A stretch of DNA of 64,000 bases, taken from assembly GCA_018697195.1 (NCBI GenBank), contig CM031879.1, forward strand, positions 41,195,715 through 41,259,714, given 5' to 3'. Source of the stretch: Certhia americana (Eukaryota > Chordata > Aves > Passeriformes > Certhiidae). Below are positions 27,201-40,600 of the stretch, in pieces. The notes under the pieces were generated by a model. The model saw only the letters and a list, made by a program, of their open reading frames with translations. It ran no database searches and was not told the DNA's origin. Positions within the stretch are counted from its first letter, which is position 1; each line of letters starts with the position of its first letter. The translations under genes and the position numbers were made by a program.

Positions 27201-28150
27201 AGAAAATGGTGGTGAGGGTGAAGAGTGAGGTCTTTGTTAACAGTTTCCATTGTCTGGCCCACCAGAAATCTATCATTTACATTTTAAATGAGCATATATG
27301 TTCAGCTACATGAAAGGCAACTTAGATATTAAACAAATACTGGATTGTCTAGGGTGATTTGTTATGTTTAAAGGGATTTTTTTTTTTTTTTGCCAAAGTC
27401 TTTCTCCAAACCTTTGTCACTGAAGATGTGCAGTTGTTATTTGCTGCTTGTCACCATAGAACAGAATGAGCAAGTACCTATGTGGTATCTGGTAGATCTT
27501 TCCTGGGGGCTTTCTCTTTAGAAAAATGTATTAAATCTCTCCCACTAAAGGAAAAGAGTTACTCAAACTATCCCAAGAGGAAAATTTTATAATCTTTACC
27601 CGGAAAGCCTGTTAAACAGTAAAGCATAGATTTTTTTGTGAATCAAATAATTGGAAATTGAGCTCCACAAGGTGATTTGTGACTTTGGTTTCTGAATCCT
27701 AGTCCTTGGTGTATTGAACTGAAAAATGTTGTCCGTGTAAATATGACAAAGGGAGGGATTTTTTTCCCATTTTCTATGCAGAATAAAACCTAATATTTCT
27801 CAAATTTGTTACATTGTGTGAGATTTTTATTACCACATAATCTGTCAGGCAAGTTTATCAAAGACACAGAAAGCAGCTGTGGGTTCTCATCAGCATTAGA
27901 AAGATAAATTATTGCAAAAAAATAGATAGATTATGGGAGGATAATCTGATACTTGAGATTTGAGCTCTATATTTCATTATTGATTCGAGGAAAATTTCTG
28001 TTTTCTGAAGAAAACATGTTTCTTGGAATATTGCCAGCAATTTTCCAAAATGAAGGGACTTTTAGGGAAATAAGTAGAAAAGTAGATGCATCTCTGAGAG
28101 AACAACATTTAATTAAAATAAAACCCAATAAATAATTAATTGTGTACACA
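24211..28150. other. Intergenic between CCER1-like locus and EPYC
   Basis: No exon or named repeat was found. The only structured item is an 11-bp unit (CTCTCCCATAC) repeated about 2.4 times at 26828-26854. The frames here are short, mutually overlapping and without domains. Confidence 0.5.
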
Positions 28151-28153
28151 AAT

Positions 28154-28507
28154 TTTATTTTTATTTCTTCATTTACCATTTAATTGACTTTAATATGTAA
28201 AATTACTTAAATTTTGAATTCATACATTAGATTTGAAAAATTCAACAAAAAAAAATTGGTACTTGATTTTGTAGTAAAGTATTTTTCTTGACATTGCTAA
28301 ATAACTTGCTGTTGGATAGATAACGGATTTGTGTTTTAGCATTTCTTAATCTTCTCAGTATCTCAGTGATCAATTCCAATATTAACAGAAATATTTCCTA
28401 AGTCAATGATATTTGTAAAAATTCATCTAGGTTAATGTGGCAGTGAGTTAATGATTTGTCTTTAGTGATTCTTACAAACATATGACAGCCTTGGCCACTC
28501 TCAAAGC
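28154..28507 (-). other. EPYC: EPYC 3' untranslated region with candidate poly(A) signals
   Basis: Downstream of the EPYC stop codon, two overlapping-spaced AATAAA signals occur on the minus strand (plus TTTATT at 28154-28159 and 28160-28165). They give a 3' UTR of about 350 nt if used. The end is inferred from the signals only, and other signals further on could be used instead. Confidence 0.4.
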
Positions 28508-28678
28508 TTAGATGAGGTTACCAACTGGCAAACGGGGTAGACACATGTATGCATAAGGTGTTTTGCTCAGGTTGATGGGATTACCATCCAGTCTGATGTC
28601 TTCGAGGGCCCTACGCACATAAGTAAAATCTCTCATTTTGCAGAAAGTATCTTCATGAATTTCTTGAATGTTGTTGTT
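28508..28678 (-). CDS. EPYC: EPYC exon 7 (last coding exon)
   Basis: The acceptor ttttcttctag precedes AACAACAAC and the exon is in phase 0. It encodes residues 261-316, ending PRLPVGNLI and TAA at 28508-28510. It contains the final leucine-rich repeat (NNNIQEIHEDTF), the LRLDGNPI-type repeat (IRLDGNPINLS), Cys273 and Cys306, and the N-glycosylation sequon at Asn296. The ending matches the PVGSLV-type end of mammalian epiphycan. Confidence 0.95.
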   Translation of the reverse strand, partial: NNNIQEIHEDTFCKMRDFTYVRRALEDIRLDGNPINLSKTPYAYMCLPRLPVGNLI

Positions 28679-31600
28679 CTAGAAGAAAACAATCAAACAA
28701 AAAAGTAGCTATCAGAATAGTTACCTGAAAGCAACGTTTTACTCTGAAATATCATTTATGGATGTATTTTCAGTATCTAGAACGATACTTGCTTGAACTC
28801 AAGGGCCAAGATTGTGGCGGCAAGTCATCAACAGAGAAATCTTCCAAGAAGGGGAAAATTTCTTGGCCAATACAAAGCTTCAAAACTAAGTAACTCAAAT
28901 TGTGTAGCAGCGACAGGCTTTGAAGGAGGAGCCTGGTAGAAGTATAGAGCATTTTCAGTTCCAGATTATAGTGAAGAGCCTTATTAAGACAAATTTGATT
29001 CACAATAGGCTAGTCCAAAAATCGTAGAAACATAATTATCATCCTGACATCCTAATATGCCTCAACCAGCAAAGGTACAACTGTAATTTCATCTGTGACA
29101 ATTTCTTTCCCCCAGGCTCTCACATCAGTTTAACTCACATCTATATATATACTGGGAAAATTGAGTGTTTTGGGGTTTATTGCTTTGATTTGAATTGCTC
29201 TTACATGCCTTATATCCACTGAGCTTCCATTCTTGAAGCGAAGCATTCTCAACAATGAATTGCTGGAATACATCACTGTCAGGAAACTGGGACTAAAAAG
29301 TTCATCACCTAAAATGAGGGCTGTCTGAAAATTCTTCCCGTCTCCATTCCTTTTCTAGTCAAAAACTAGTGCTGAAAAATTCCAGCTCACTTTCTTCTGT
29401 AGCACATAGCACTGAATATTTAATTCACAGGCACAAACAGGTGAAAAAAAGTGCCAGCTAGCGGGCAGAGAGTTTCAATAAATTTACTTACTGAAATACA
29501 GAGGTTAAATTATGTGATGTATATTATGTTGCTTACTGAAAGGTTTTTTTCTGTATGATGTACTAAGTAAAAAACATCTGATAAACATAACTGTAAATTG
29601 GTACAAGAAGGGATAAAGGGAAAGAAGCAGAGCTGGAAAAGATTAAAAGGAAGAATTCAGAAAGAAACTATTAAATAACAGTAATAATATAACTTTATTT
29701 TTGAAAAAATTGTATATATATTATTGAAAGTCTGCAATCACTAGTTAATTTTATGTTTCCCATAGCTTGTTTTGTCAAGTAAGAACACTTTTGGATAAAC
29801 AGAAGAAACACTACAAGACAAATGTTTGTCCTTCCCAGTTGTGCATACTACTTGAGCATGATATAAGAAGCCATTTCTTTTGTAGCATACCTGAAGATGA
29901 AGAGCTTGGAGGCTTTCAGGGAGTGGCAATGGAATGTGATCCAAGTTATTGTCAGTGATATAAAGATGCTGCAGTTCATCCAGATTCTAGAGGAAGATGG
30001 GAAAAAAACAGGGGGAAATGACGGACATATTTGAAAATCTCTAGCAAGTAAGTTTGAAATCTATCACTGCAATGAGCTTCACAGGAAACCAAAACATTTT
30101 ATTTCATCATGATATGGTGAAAAGACAGAAATTCAAAGATCGTAAGGAACTTTTATTTGCATAGACTGAGAATGTTGCTGATAAGGATTAGGTGTTCAGA
30201 TTAAAACGAAGGGGAAAAATGTTCTTCAAATATCTAAAGAATTATTAAAGATGTCAATTTAATGATGATGTTATTTCCTTTCTTTGTGACAAGGCTACTC
30301 AATTTTGCAGAAATGTATTGTATTGAAGCAAATTATAACTGAATAAGAAATTCCTGAGTTAAAAATACATTTCTCATTCCATTCAAAAAATAACTTTCTC
30401 CCTTGACATGTTGGAGGAATGAGTGCTGAGAGATCTGGCAGACACCATAGCTAGTCTGCTCACTTTGAAAGGTCACAGGGATTAGGAGAAATGCCTGAGA
30501 ACTGGAGGTAAGTGTCACCCTATCTACAAAATGGGCAAGGAGGATCTAGGGAACTACCATCCAGTAGCTTCACCTCAATCCCTGGAAAGGTGATGGAGTG
30601 CCTCATTCCAGAGACCATCTTAATCCCCAGGGATGACAAGAAAGTGATCAGGAGTAGCCAGCATGGGTTCACTAAAGGCAAATCATGATTGACCAACCTT
30701 ACTGCTTTCTAAAATGAAACAAATACCAGAATGGGTGAGGGGAGAACGCTGAATATTTTCTACCCTGACTTCAACAAGGCTTTTGACACTTTCTCTCATG
30801 GTATACTTTTAGCAAACTCAGGACGTGTGGACTGGAAGACTGGAGAGTGAGGTGGATTGAGAACGGACTGAATGGCAGGTCCCAGAAGGACATAATCAAT
30901 GGCACAGTCTAGTGGGAGGTCTGCCACTGATGCTGTCCCTCAAGGTTCACTGCTGGGCACAATATTGTTTAACATGTTCATCAATGATTTGGGTGGGGAC
31001 AGATGCCTCTTCAGCAAGTTCACTGATGACACAAAGCTGGGAGGAGTGGACAATACCTCAGAAGGCTATGCAGCCCTCCAGAAGGACCCAAACAGACTGG
31101 AGAGATGGGCCAAGAAGAACCATATGAAATTCAACAAAGGCAAATCCAGGGTCCTGCACCTGGTAAATAATAACCCCGCACAGCAGTATGGGCTGGGGCC
31201 CCTGCAGAGCAGCTCTGCAGAGAAGAGCCTGGGGGTCCTGATGGACAACAAGCTGTCCATGAGCCACCAGTACCCTTGTGGTCAAGAAGGCAAATGTAGT
31301 CCTGGGGTACATTAGGAAGAGTGTTGCCAGCGGGTCAGAGGGGGTGATCCTGCCCTTGTGAAGCACATCTGGAGTGCTGTGTCCACTTCTGGGCTCCTCC
31401 TTGAGCACATCTGTTTGAGGGCACAAAGATGATTAGGGGACTGGAGTATCCCTCTTAAGAGAATAGGCTGCACTTCTAACCACATTCTCTGGAGAGAGGA
31501 AGAGAGGATTTTCCCAAGATCACACCCAAACTTACTTTAAATGCCTCATTTGGTATCCCTCTGCGACCAAGCCTGTTCTTACTAACATCAATGAACCTTA

Positions 31601-34600
31601 AGGTAGATGGTAATTCAGGGAGTTGCCTTATCCTGTTGTCTCGGAGCACCAACTCCTGAAGCTGGGGCAATCTTCGGAAGGCATCCTTGTGAATATCTGA
31701 TATGAAGTTTGCAGTCAAATCAATCCTCTTTAAATGATCTGGCAGAGAAATAAGATACAACAGACTTACCAGAATGTATTTCCTGAAATTTAAAAACACT
31801 GCCTCTGTCAAAATTTATACATATTTCAGTAAAAGACTTCAAAGTTGAATTTTGAGATATCTGTGTGGTTTGGGTATGTTATAAAGCATTATCTTTTGGA
31901 ACAATGACACTTAAAGAGAAGTAAACATATTTTCTGATACCTTGTTCCACATTTCTTTATTACAACACTTCCCTGTATGTAAGAAATTTGATATATTGAC
32001 TTTTTTAGAAAAAAACACTCAATCACTTCTTAAAATTAAAAAAAAATCCCCCAAAATTAAATTGAATATTTGGGGGGGGTTTATTACTTTTCTAAAGATG
32101 GTTGCAAGTAACAGCAAAAAGATCAATGATCACTGTTATTTATATAATTCAAAATTTTGACAGAGAATCTTCATGTAATGTATGGACCTTTGTGCTCCAA
32201 AGCAGCCAAAAGCATGTGCATTTTTGTGTAAAATTTACTGCAATCAAATATTATATAAAATATATCACTATATTTTTGGTTGTTATGGGCCAGAAATAAT
32301 CAAAATTAAAGCTGATTTCAATAATACTGCTATCCATACTTAAGTTAGCAAAGTCATTTCTGCTGATCTTCTTTATTCTGTTATAGCGTGAATAGAAATA
32401 CGTGGTTTTCTTAGGCAGTGGTGGAACAACATCAAGCTCACGATCATCACAGTAGACTGTGGTCCCTAGGCATGTACACAAAAGGCAAGTTGGAAGACCT
32501 ATCAAGGAATTTAAAAGAAAACACTTTGTTAGAAAGGACATGTATAAAAATCATAAAAAAATTACTACAATGAAATGTTCACATAAACACCTAATGATCA
32601 AACTTTGTCTATGATAAAGTTCACTTCTCATTCTGCTACCACCAAATCATATAATTGCAACAGTGTTGCAATTATAAATTATAAAGTGATTAAATTATTT
32701 TTAAAATTAATTTACTTTTTCTCCCTGAGCCTAGAAGAAATAACTTGTTCTAATAAATTGTTTCTCAGACTATAATAGAATATTTGGTGAGAGCAATCAT
32801 CCAGAAATTGATTTCCCCTTAAGCTAGCAGGTATATACTTCTATCTAGATGGAGGAATAATAGCTGATGAATGACATTTTCTACTTAATCTGTTTCTCTG
32901 TCACTGTCTCTCCTCCCCCTCCCATTTTACATTTCTTTCTACCTCTCTATCTCCCTCACATTTACTAATAAATAAAATCCATCCTTTGACCTTGGCATAT
33001 GGTCTTGTTTGTACTTTAATTCAGGCAGAGGCATCCCTCTAACAATTGCAATAACCAGATTGCAAAACTTGTGACACTGACTTTTAATACATGTTTTCCT
33101 TGATTTTAAATCAGCATATCTGTTCATCAGTTTTTAATCCCATAGAAATTCTTTTCTGTTTCATGTTTTCCTTCCCCATATAGCAGATGGGGTTGTTTGC
33201 TCTTGTTACTTATAGAATTGTAGTATAATTCAGGAATATGAAAAAGAGATACAGAATTCATCATATATAATATTTAAAGGACATGTTGTAACATCTTGTT
33301 ATTTTCAAAATTTAAAAAAATGTATGTGTCTTCTTTTTTTCTTTTTTATTGAATCTCCTGGGAAGTTCTGATTCCATTTTTATTTGCTTTGACAGCGTAT
33401 ATTTTTTGCCTGGTCAAGCTCACTTGTAGTATGTACCAAAATAAGACTATGAATTATTAACTGTACTGAATACACAATTTTGAAAGCAGGAACTCTGGGT
33501 TTATGTTTGGGGTATTTGGGATTTTTGGGGGGTTATATGGGTTTTTTAATTTTCATTTTTCTTCTATGGCACTCAGTTATAGTGTTGGGCATAGTAAAAA
33601 GTAGGATTTTCCTGTTACTGTGTGTTGATCACCATACAACACCAAGACCCCTCACAGCAATGGATAACTCTAGTGAGCTTTGCCTACTATAATTTAGAGG
33701 AGTTTCTGACAAATGCCAAAAATTAGCATTGCAAAATTTGTGTGGGAGATGGACAAATTTTATTTTGCAATTTTAATTCCCCTGCAAGATTTATGAAGTT
33801 CTTATTTCACTATAGTGCATAGTCAGAACTGAAAATCATCTTCACTAAAAAGTCCTGAGTAGTTCCCTTTCCTTAAGTTTTTCAGTTTATAGTTTTCATG
33901 GTCAAAAATTCTTCAGTATTTTAACTATACTTTGTATGAATACATTTATAAAAGGCATGCAGCAAATCATTATAAGTAAAGACAGTTGATAATGATATTG
34001 AAATCTAAGAAGAACAAGCACTTGTAGCATTACCAACCATCACCAAATTTTCAAGTTGTAAATCTTCACTGGCACAATTTTTTTCACAGTGAAATAGTAT
34101 GGAAATCTTTTGACTAGGCACCTCTCTGACTTTGGAGGATATAAGACAGGCATGTTGTATCTTTCTTCAGTAAGAGAAATAAAGAAATTATGTACTTCAT
34201 TTTCAGTAAAGAAGAAAATAAAATGGGCTTGCTCAAAATCAAAGCTACACACACACACAAAAAAATCTCTTTCCTACTAACCATCTTGAGTCTGGGGTCC
34301 GAGAACCCCTGACCCCTGTGCTGAAGAACCATCAATTAATTTTGGCGATGATGCTTCATCCTCAGTTTCTTCTGTCAATGGTGCAGAAGCATAAATCTCT
34401 TGAATTACAGAAGGTAGTTCTGTCACAATATCTGTCTAGGGAAAATTTAAAGCAATGTTATTGTTTACTTCCCTTGGAAGCTATTTCCCTTACAATAATT
34501 CATATTCTCCCACTAGAGGTCACATATTTTCTGAGGTATAGTGCTTGAGCTGCATTTTATCCAGGAGGTATAATGAATTCTGATATATAAAAAAATCATG

Positions 34601-37600
34601 AAAATCCAACATACTTATTTAATTTTAATCTCAGTGTTTTGAATGTTTTTTATGTATGCACACATGCATATACTTCATTACTGAGAAAATATACTAGTAA
34701 AATTATTTTTCCATATTTATTTAAAGATAAATTAAATTTGTGATAAAAATTGATAAACTGTGAAAAAAGAAAATTTGCTGTGAAATATCAAAGAGGTGCA
34801 AGTCATTTATTATAAAATTGTAACCATCAAAAATCCAAATCCAATATATCTGTGCAGGCTTTGCTTAGAACACTAACATGATTTAAAAATATTACTAAAT
34901 AATTCTGAACTCTGATTTCATATGTAACTTTCTAATATGTTAAAGACTCTGCTTAAATTCATTAATTAATTCTGTATTATGTATGTAGTATGAAAAAATT
35001 GAGATAGATTAAATATTGGATAAAACTTTGGGTTTAAAATACTTATAAAATTTGGGAGATCCTTGTGTGGAACTAGAAAACTTTTTTTTGGTCCTTCACT
35101 CAATATAATTAGTCAAAACAGTAAATTTTGTCAGGTTGACCTTAATTCAAAAAATGCATTCTGTTGATTTTCCTATATAACAATTCAGGATAAAAATTAA
35201 GATGTAGCAATTTTCTTGTATCACATCACCCTTGTTGCAGAGGGGTCTATGTTAACAAAGAGGCAGAGTTGCTTTCTGTAATCACACCTAGTTGTGTGAT
35301 CTTTGCAAATTATTTTCCCACTGTACCTTCTTTTCCCCATGTGTACTAATATTGTCCAGCTGAGCTAGAGTTCCTTTTGAAAGTGCACTCTTTGTTCTTT
35401 AAATCCAAAACAATTAGTGTCATTAAAGGGTTTTGCACATATGAAGTGCTGTTAAAAATGTAGGTAATGCATTTAACCCTGTGGCTGCTGCATCCCTGTG
35501 CTGAAGTTAACATTCCTTATCTTTTTCTAAGGCACAGCCAAATATAAGAATTTTATCACAGTATCATTCTTCCAAGTGCGAAGCCCAAAATTCTGCTTCA
35601 GTTTTCATCTACTGCAGCTTTCTAGGATAACATCACTGCAAAACTTTTGAATCCTGAGTCTTTCACCTGACCAAGCATCTCCTTTCTTGAGACCATCCCA
35701 CAGTTGCTGCTTTCTTTGCTGTCTCCAGGAAGAACCAGTTGTTGAAAGTAATCACAGTAATATTCATAAATTCTAATTGTGAAAGACAGGTAAAAACTAA
35801 TTGAATCCAGATTGGCCATATGGTTAGAATTTTTAAAATTTGATTTTGTATGCAGAATATAGAAGTTAAAGGAACTAAAACTCCTGACATCTGGATTCCA
35901 AGCACAGGCAGCACTTTGCTGTATTTGATACCTACTTGAAACTGTTTGTATGTGTATATATATTTCATATGTAACCAACAGCTCAAAGAATGTGATTCTG
36001 CCCTTCTAGTCTGTTCTTGTAAGACCCCACCTGCAGTACTGCATTCAGCTCTGAAGTCTCCAGCACAAGGAGGATATGAGCCTGTGGGAGCAAGTCAAGA
36101 GGAGGGCCAAGAAGATGCAGACAGGCTGAGAGAGTTGGGGTTGTTTAGACCAGAAGGCTCTGGGAAGACCTTATAGTAGCTTTTCAGTACCTAAAGGGGA
36201 CCTACAAGAAAGCTGGAGAGACTTTTTAGAAGGACATGTAGTGATAAGGCAAGGGGGAATGGCTTGAAGCTGAAATAAATTTTATTTGTTACTAAATTCT
36301 CTACTGTGAGAGTGCTGAGGCATTGGAAGTGGTTGCCCTGAGAAGTTATGGATTCCCTTGCTCAGGATAAGGTTGGATGGGGTTTTGAGCAACCTGGGCT
36401 TGTTGAAAGTGTCCCTGCCCTGGGAAGAGAGGTTGGAAGTAGAAGATTTTGGTCCCTTCCAACACAGTCGGTTCTATGATTCTATGAACTGTGAAAATTT
36501 TGGAAAACTCCACTTTATATCTCATAACAGACTATCTTGCAGCATAGCTGTATATCACTACAAGCAGTATTAAGTGTCGTGATCCTAGATTAAGTTAGAA
36601 TATCTAAATAACTACCTAAAATATGGGGTTTTTTTGTACACAAATAATTTGTTTAAATTATAAAATGGCAATAAGTTAAAATATTTTATATCAATTAGTT
36701 TCACTGAAGACAGAGAATACGAAAGCAATAAAAAATCCCCAGTAAGCTCTGAACCACACAGGCTCAAATTTTGACTAAGAGCATTTTAGGTTCTCTGTAT
36801 ATTCTTTAGTTATTATTCTTATTATTTAATTATTACTCTAGGTATTCTACTAAGTGACAGATACTATTACTAATTAGAGTTTATGGATAAAAATGCCCCA
36901 ATACAGTTACCAAGGTCATAACCTCACAAAATGCAAGGTAATCAAATGAACAAGATGACCTTCATCTGAACTGAGTAACTTGAGTTGATGTAAGTAAGAG
37001 TAAGGATGTACCTTGTCATTTTGTGCCGACAAATACACAATGTTACCATCTGCAGCACTGAGAGTAGGCAGCTTAACCAGGAATGGACTTGGGGACAAAT
37101 CAAAAGAAGGCTTTGGGAACAAAGGAAATAGGACAGCTGTTCTCCGAATGGAGGAAGCCTAGAGGGAGAGATACATTCCAGACTTTTATTGACCCAGGCT
37201 AGTACTGCACTAAAGTTCTTGCACATGCTGTCTACTTCTTCACCAGATTTGTGGAAATCAGATGCGAATCCCTCTTCTGAACTTTGGAATTAAATCCAGA
37301 GATTTTAAGATCTGTTAATGTCTTTATATGCAACTTTTGTTCTACTTAAAGTAATATTCTGGAGAAGAGTATTTTCAAGATAGATGTTGTAAATAGGCTT
37401 CAGACCAAAGATAATTTTCTTTTCACAGGTTGTGAGAGTTGGGTCATCTACACTGACTGCCACCTCTTTGCATATTTAGGGAATACTTTATGGAACTTAC
37501 AATCTTGAGATTTGTGATTTACTTTATGCTTTCTGAGGGTTCTTTGTTGATTAATCACTGTAGCTGTTGGGTAGCAAAGTGGAGGTGTTAACCTCTACTA

Positions 37601-40600
37601 CTTCCATTTCTCCACTCTTATCTCTTTCTTACTGTAGGATGTTACCTAGATCAGTAGATGAACAGTTGGAAGCCTCCCAGCAGTTTCCCTGCAAATGCAC
37701 TAAGTCTGGGGTTTAGGGAAACTTTTCCAAGTAGTTAGTATTATTTATTTAGTCTCCTGCAGTTGTGAGTGACATAAGAAAATAAAAATTATTGATGTTA
37801 AGTTAATGGTGTTGCAATTTTTATACTTGTTACAGAATAGGAGTTCACTGATATATGTTTAACATACAAGACCCAGAGTATGAGCAGTATTTTCTTGCTG
37901 TACAAAACTTGGGCTTGAACCAGTGACCTAAAGGTAAAAGTCTGTTTCCCATTATTGGTCATCTGATCCATGCAGCTTTCTATCTTTTGCAAGTTTGATA
38001 AATCATGCAAGATTGTAACAAGACAAAGATGTTTCTTGGACTATGTACTGTATGGAATAATCCCTTATCTTCCAGATGTTTGTTTAATTTTGGCAACTGG
38101 ACTTTACAAAAAAAAAAAAAAATTGAAATAAAAATGATTGTTTATCACTTAATGACATTATTTTCCATAAGGTTTTTTGGAGGGAGGAGGGAGCCTGGAA
38201 TTAGGCAGGGAGTGGACTTGTATTTCATTTGCTACTTCAAGAAATATTCTTTATGAAAAATCACAAGGCAGGAAGAACATTGTAGAGAAATACAATAAAC
38301 TATGTTTCTCCATGCCAATAGCTACAGGTTTTCAAATAATAATCTGCCTTCCAAGACAGTTTTAATACATGGCATAAGAATAAACTGAAGGGATATCACA
38401 TTACCTGTCTTTAGACATCTGTGTGGTTAATAGTTAACCTACTCTGTCTTTGGAATCAATCAAGCGATCTAGACAATACCAGTGTAGATTAGTCCAAGAT
38501 CATGCCAAAAGACAATGATATCTTTCCTAAAATTGCATGGAGTACCTACTTTTTCCCCATCCTATATTTATCCAATGTGACTCCATTTTCTAAGGAAAGT
38601 TCTTAGCCTGGCTGGCCAATTCAGAGGCACTTTCAGACAAGGAAGTTACAAAAGTAAAAATGCAGAAATCATAACACATCAATGAGTTATATAATGAAAT
38701 TGGTAAAATCCAGCTAGCAACTTGACATCCATAAGCCGGGCATTTAGTTTGCATTAGCATTACTTCACAGTCATTACAGAATGGGAAAAAAACTTCTGAA
38801 AGGCATCTCCAGACATTGGCTACCGAAATTCCTTTTAGGGTGGGTTCTTTAGACATCTGTATCTCACCATTGACAGTAAAGGAGGTGAGACAAACAAAAA
38901 ACTTGGAGACACTCAGAAGTTTATTTTATGTGTCCATTTTATGTCTACATCTTTTAGGATCAAAGTTTAAATGTTAATGTGATATTTAAATCCAAAGGAG
39001 AACCTGAAGTGTGTTCTGCTTCAGTGTTTCTTCTACTGCAAAAAATATGCTTAATACACAAATAAAAATTTAAAACTTAGAGGCATTTTAGCCTTGAAGA
39101 GACAGTTGTTCCACACACTCACCCACCAAAAGAAACTGGTTTCTCCCATAGCTGTTCTGAAACTACCAAAGGCTTACAAGAAAATGTCTAATTATGGTAG
39201 AAGTTATTCATAGAATCACAGGATGGTTTGGGTTGGATGGGGCCATAAAAATCATCCATTTCCAATCCCCTTGCCACAGGAAGGGAGATTTGTTTTCCTT
39301 TCCAAAAGTGGCCTATACTTGTTCTTGAATTTTACATTTAAAGACTTATTTTGTCCTACTGTTGTATGTCACTGCAGATAAGTGAATAATAAGAGTTGTA
39401 GTCAAAACCTTTCTAAAAAACTAGAATAATTCCTGTTTGGGGATAAAGGTTCAAATGATAAGTTTGATTCTATCATCAACTATATGACTATCCAATTTGT
39501 ACATTACTTGTGCCAATGAATAGGGTTTTTTAAAAATTTATATGATCTGGAAAGTCATTGTATATCTACTTTGAAGTCTCTTATTTAATCAGTCACCTAT
39601 CACAAAGATAGGAACAGCAGTGTAAGCCTCTCTCAACTCTGCAGAATGGCAAGAGTGTGCTCTTGTTCCAGTATGGTTCCTCTCTGAGTGCGTTGCGCCA
39701 ACAGGAGGGACAGTTTGTGTGTATGCACACAGACATGAGCAAAAGTGCATGTGGAACTCAAGTTCTGAGGTTTGCACAGGCACCAAAATGCCCTGTTATT
39801 AGTTTGAGTCAAATTTAACAAGCTATTAACTAATGCTAATCAAAATGCATCAAATATTAGACTTCCACTGTGTTTCTTTCTGAATACTTTGTGGATCATG
39901 CTTTACAGCTTCACCTCTGGTAAACAGACCCTGACCAACCTGTATTTAACTCCCTTGTTTTTCTGCTTCTTCAGTGTTAGGCAAACCATTCATAAGTGCA
40001 TGCTCCTTTGCTTTTCAGACTCACTGATAGCCCCTCTTAGCAACCAAAATATATTTCTGATGCTTCTATATCTTCTTTTTTTTTTCTAACTTAGTTTTTT
40101 CCTACCTGAAGAAAAATAGACTGATTATTTTTTACAGACACTGTGATAAAATTGCAATTACATTTTATTAGGTATCAGTAGCTGATGTACATAAGAATTT
40201 CTCTCCACAATTTGTTTCTCTCACACATTTTTCCAAACAAAGTTTTAGTTTCAAAGAGGGAAAATTGAACACACACAAGAATTTCTTTGGGAGTCTGGTT
40301 TGATTTTATTCCTTTTAAAGAAGGAAATCTCTGTATGTGTTTTCAGAGCAGTTGGGAGACTCAGTCTTGACTGTGGCCTCTGGACCCTATCATGATATAA
40401 ATATTAATGTAAAATACTAATGAACTGTAAAGAAAAGGTAAGATACATCAGCTCATGTTTATACTGTTGTTACTGTCTACACAAAGCCTGTAGGACCTTG
40501 GAATTCTTTCCTTGATAACAGGCTTTTCCTTTACACTGCCTTTTATTAGCCATTATCTGTGAAAGAGTTGGTACTGATATCTTAATGTCTCTATGCACAT

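Noticed and set aside
30899..31315. 138-codon plus-strand frame as a host gene
   Set aside because: Its motifs are those of CR1 LINE reverse transcriptase, and the flanking sequence is the rest of a broken CR1.
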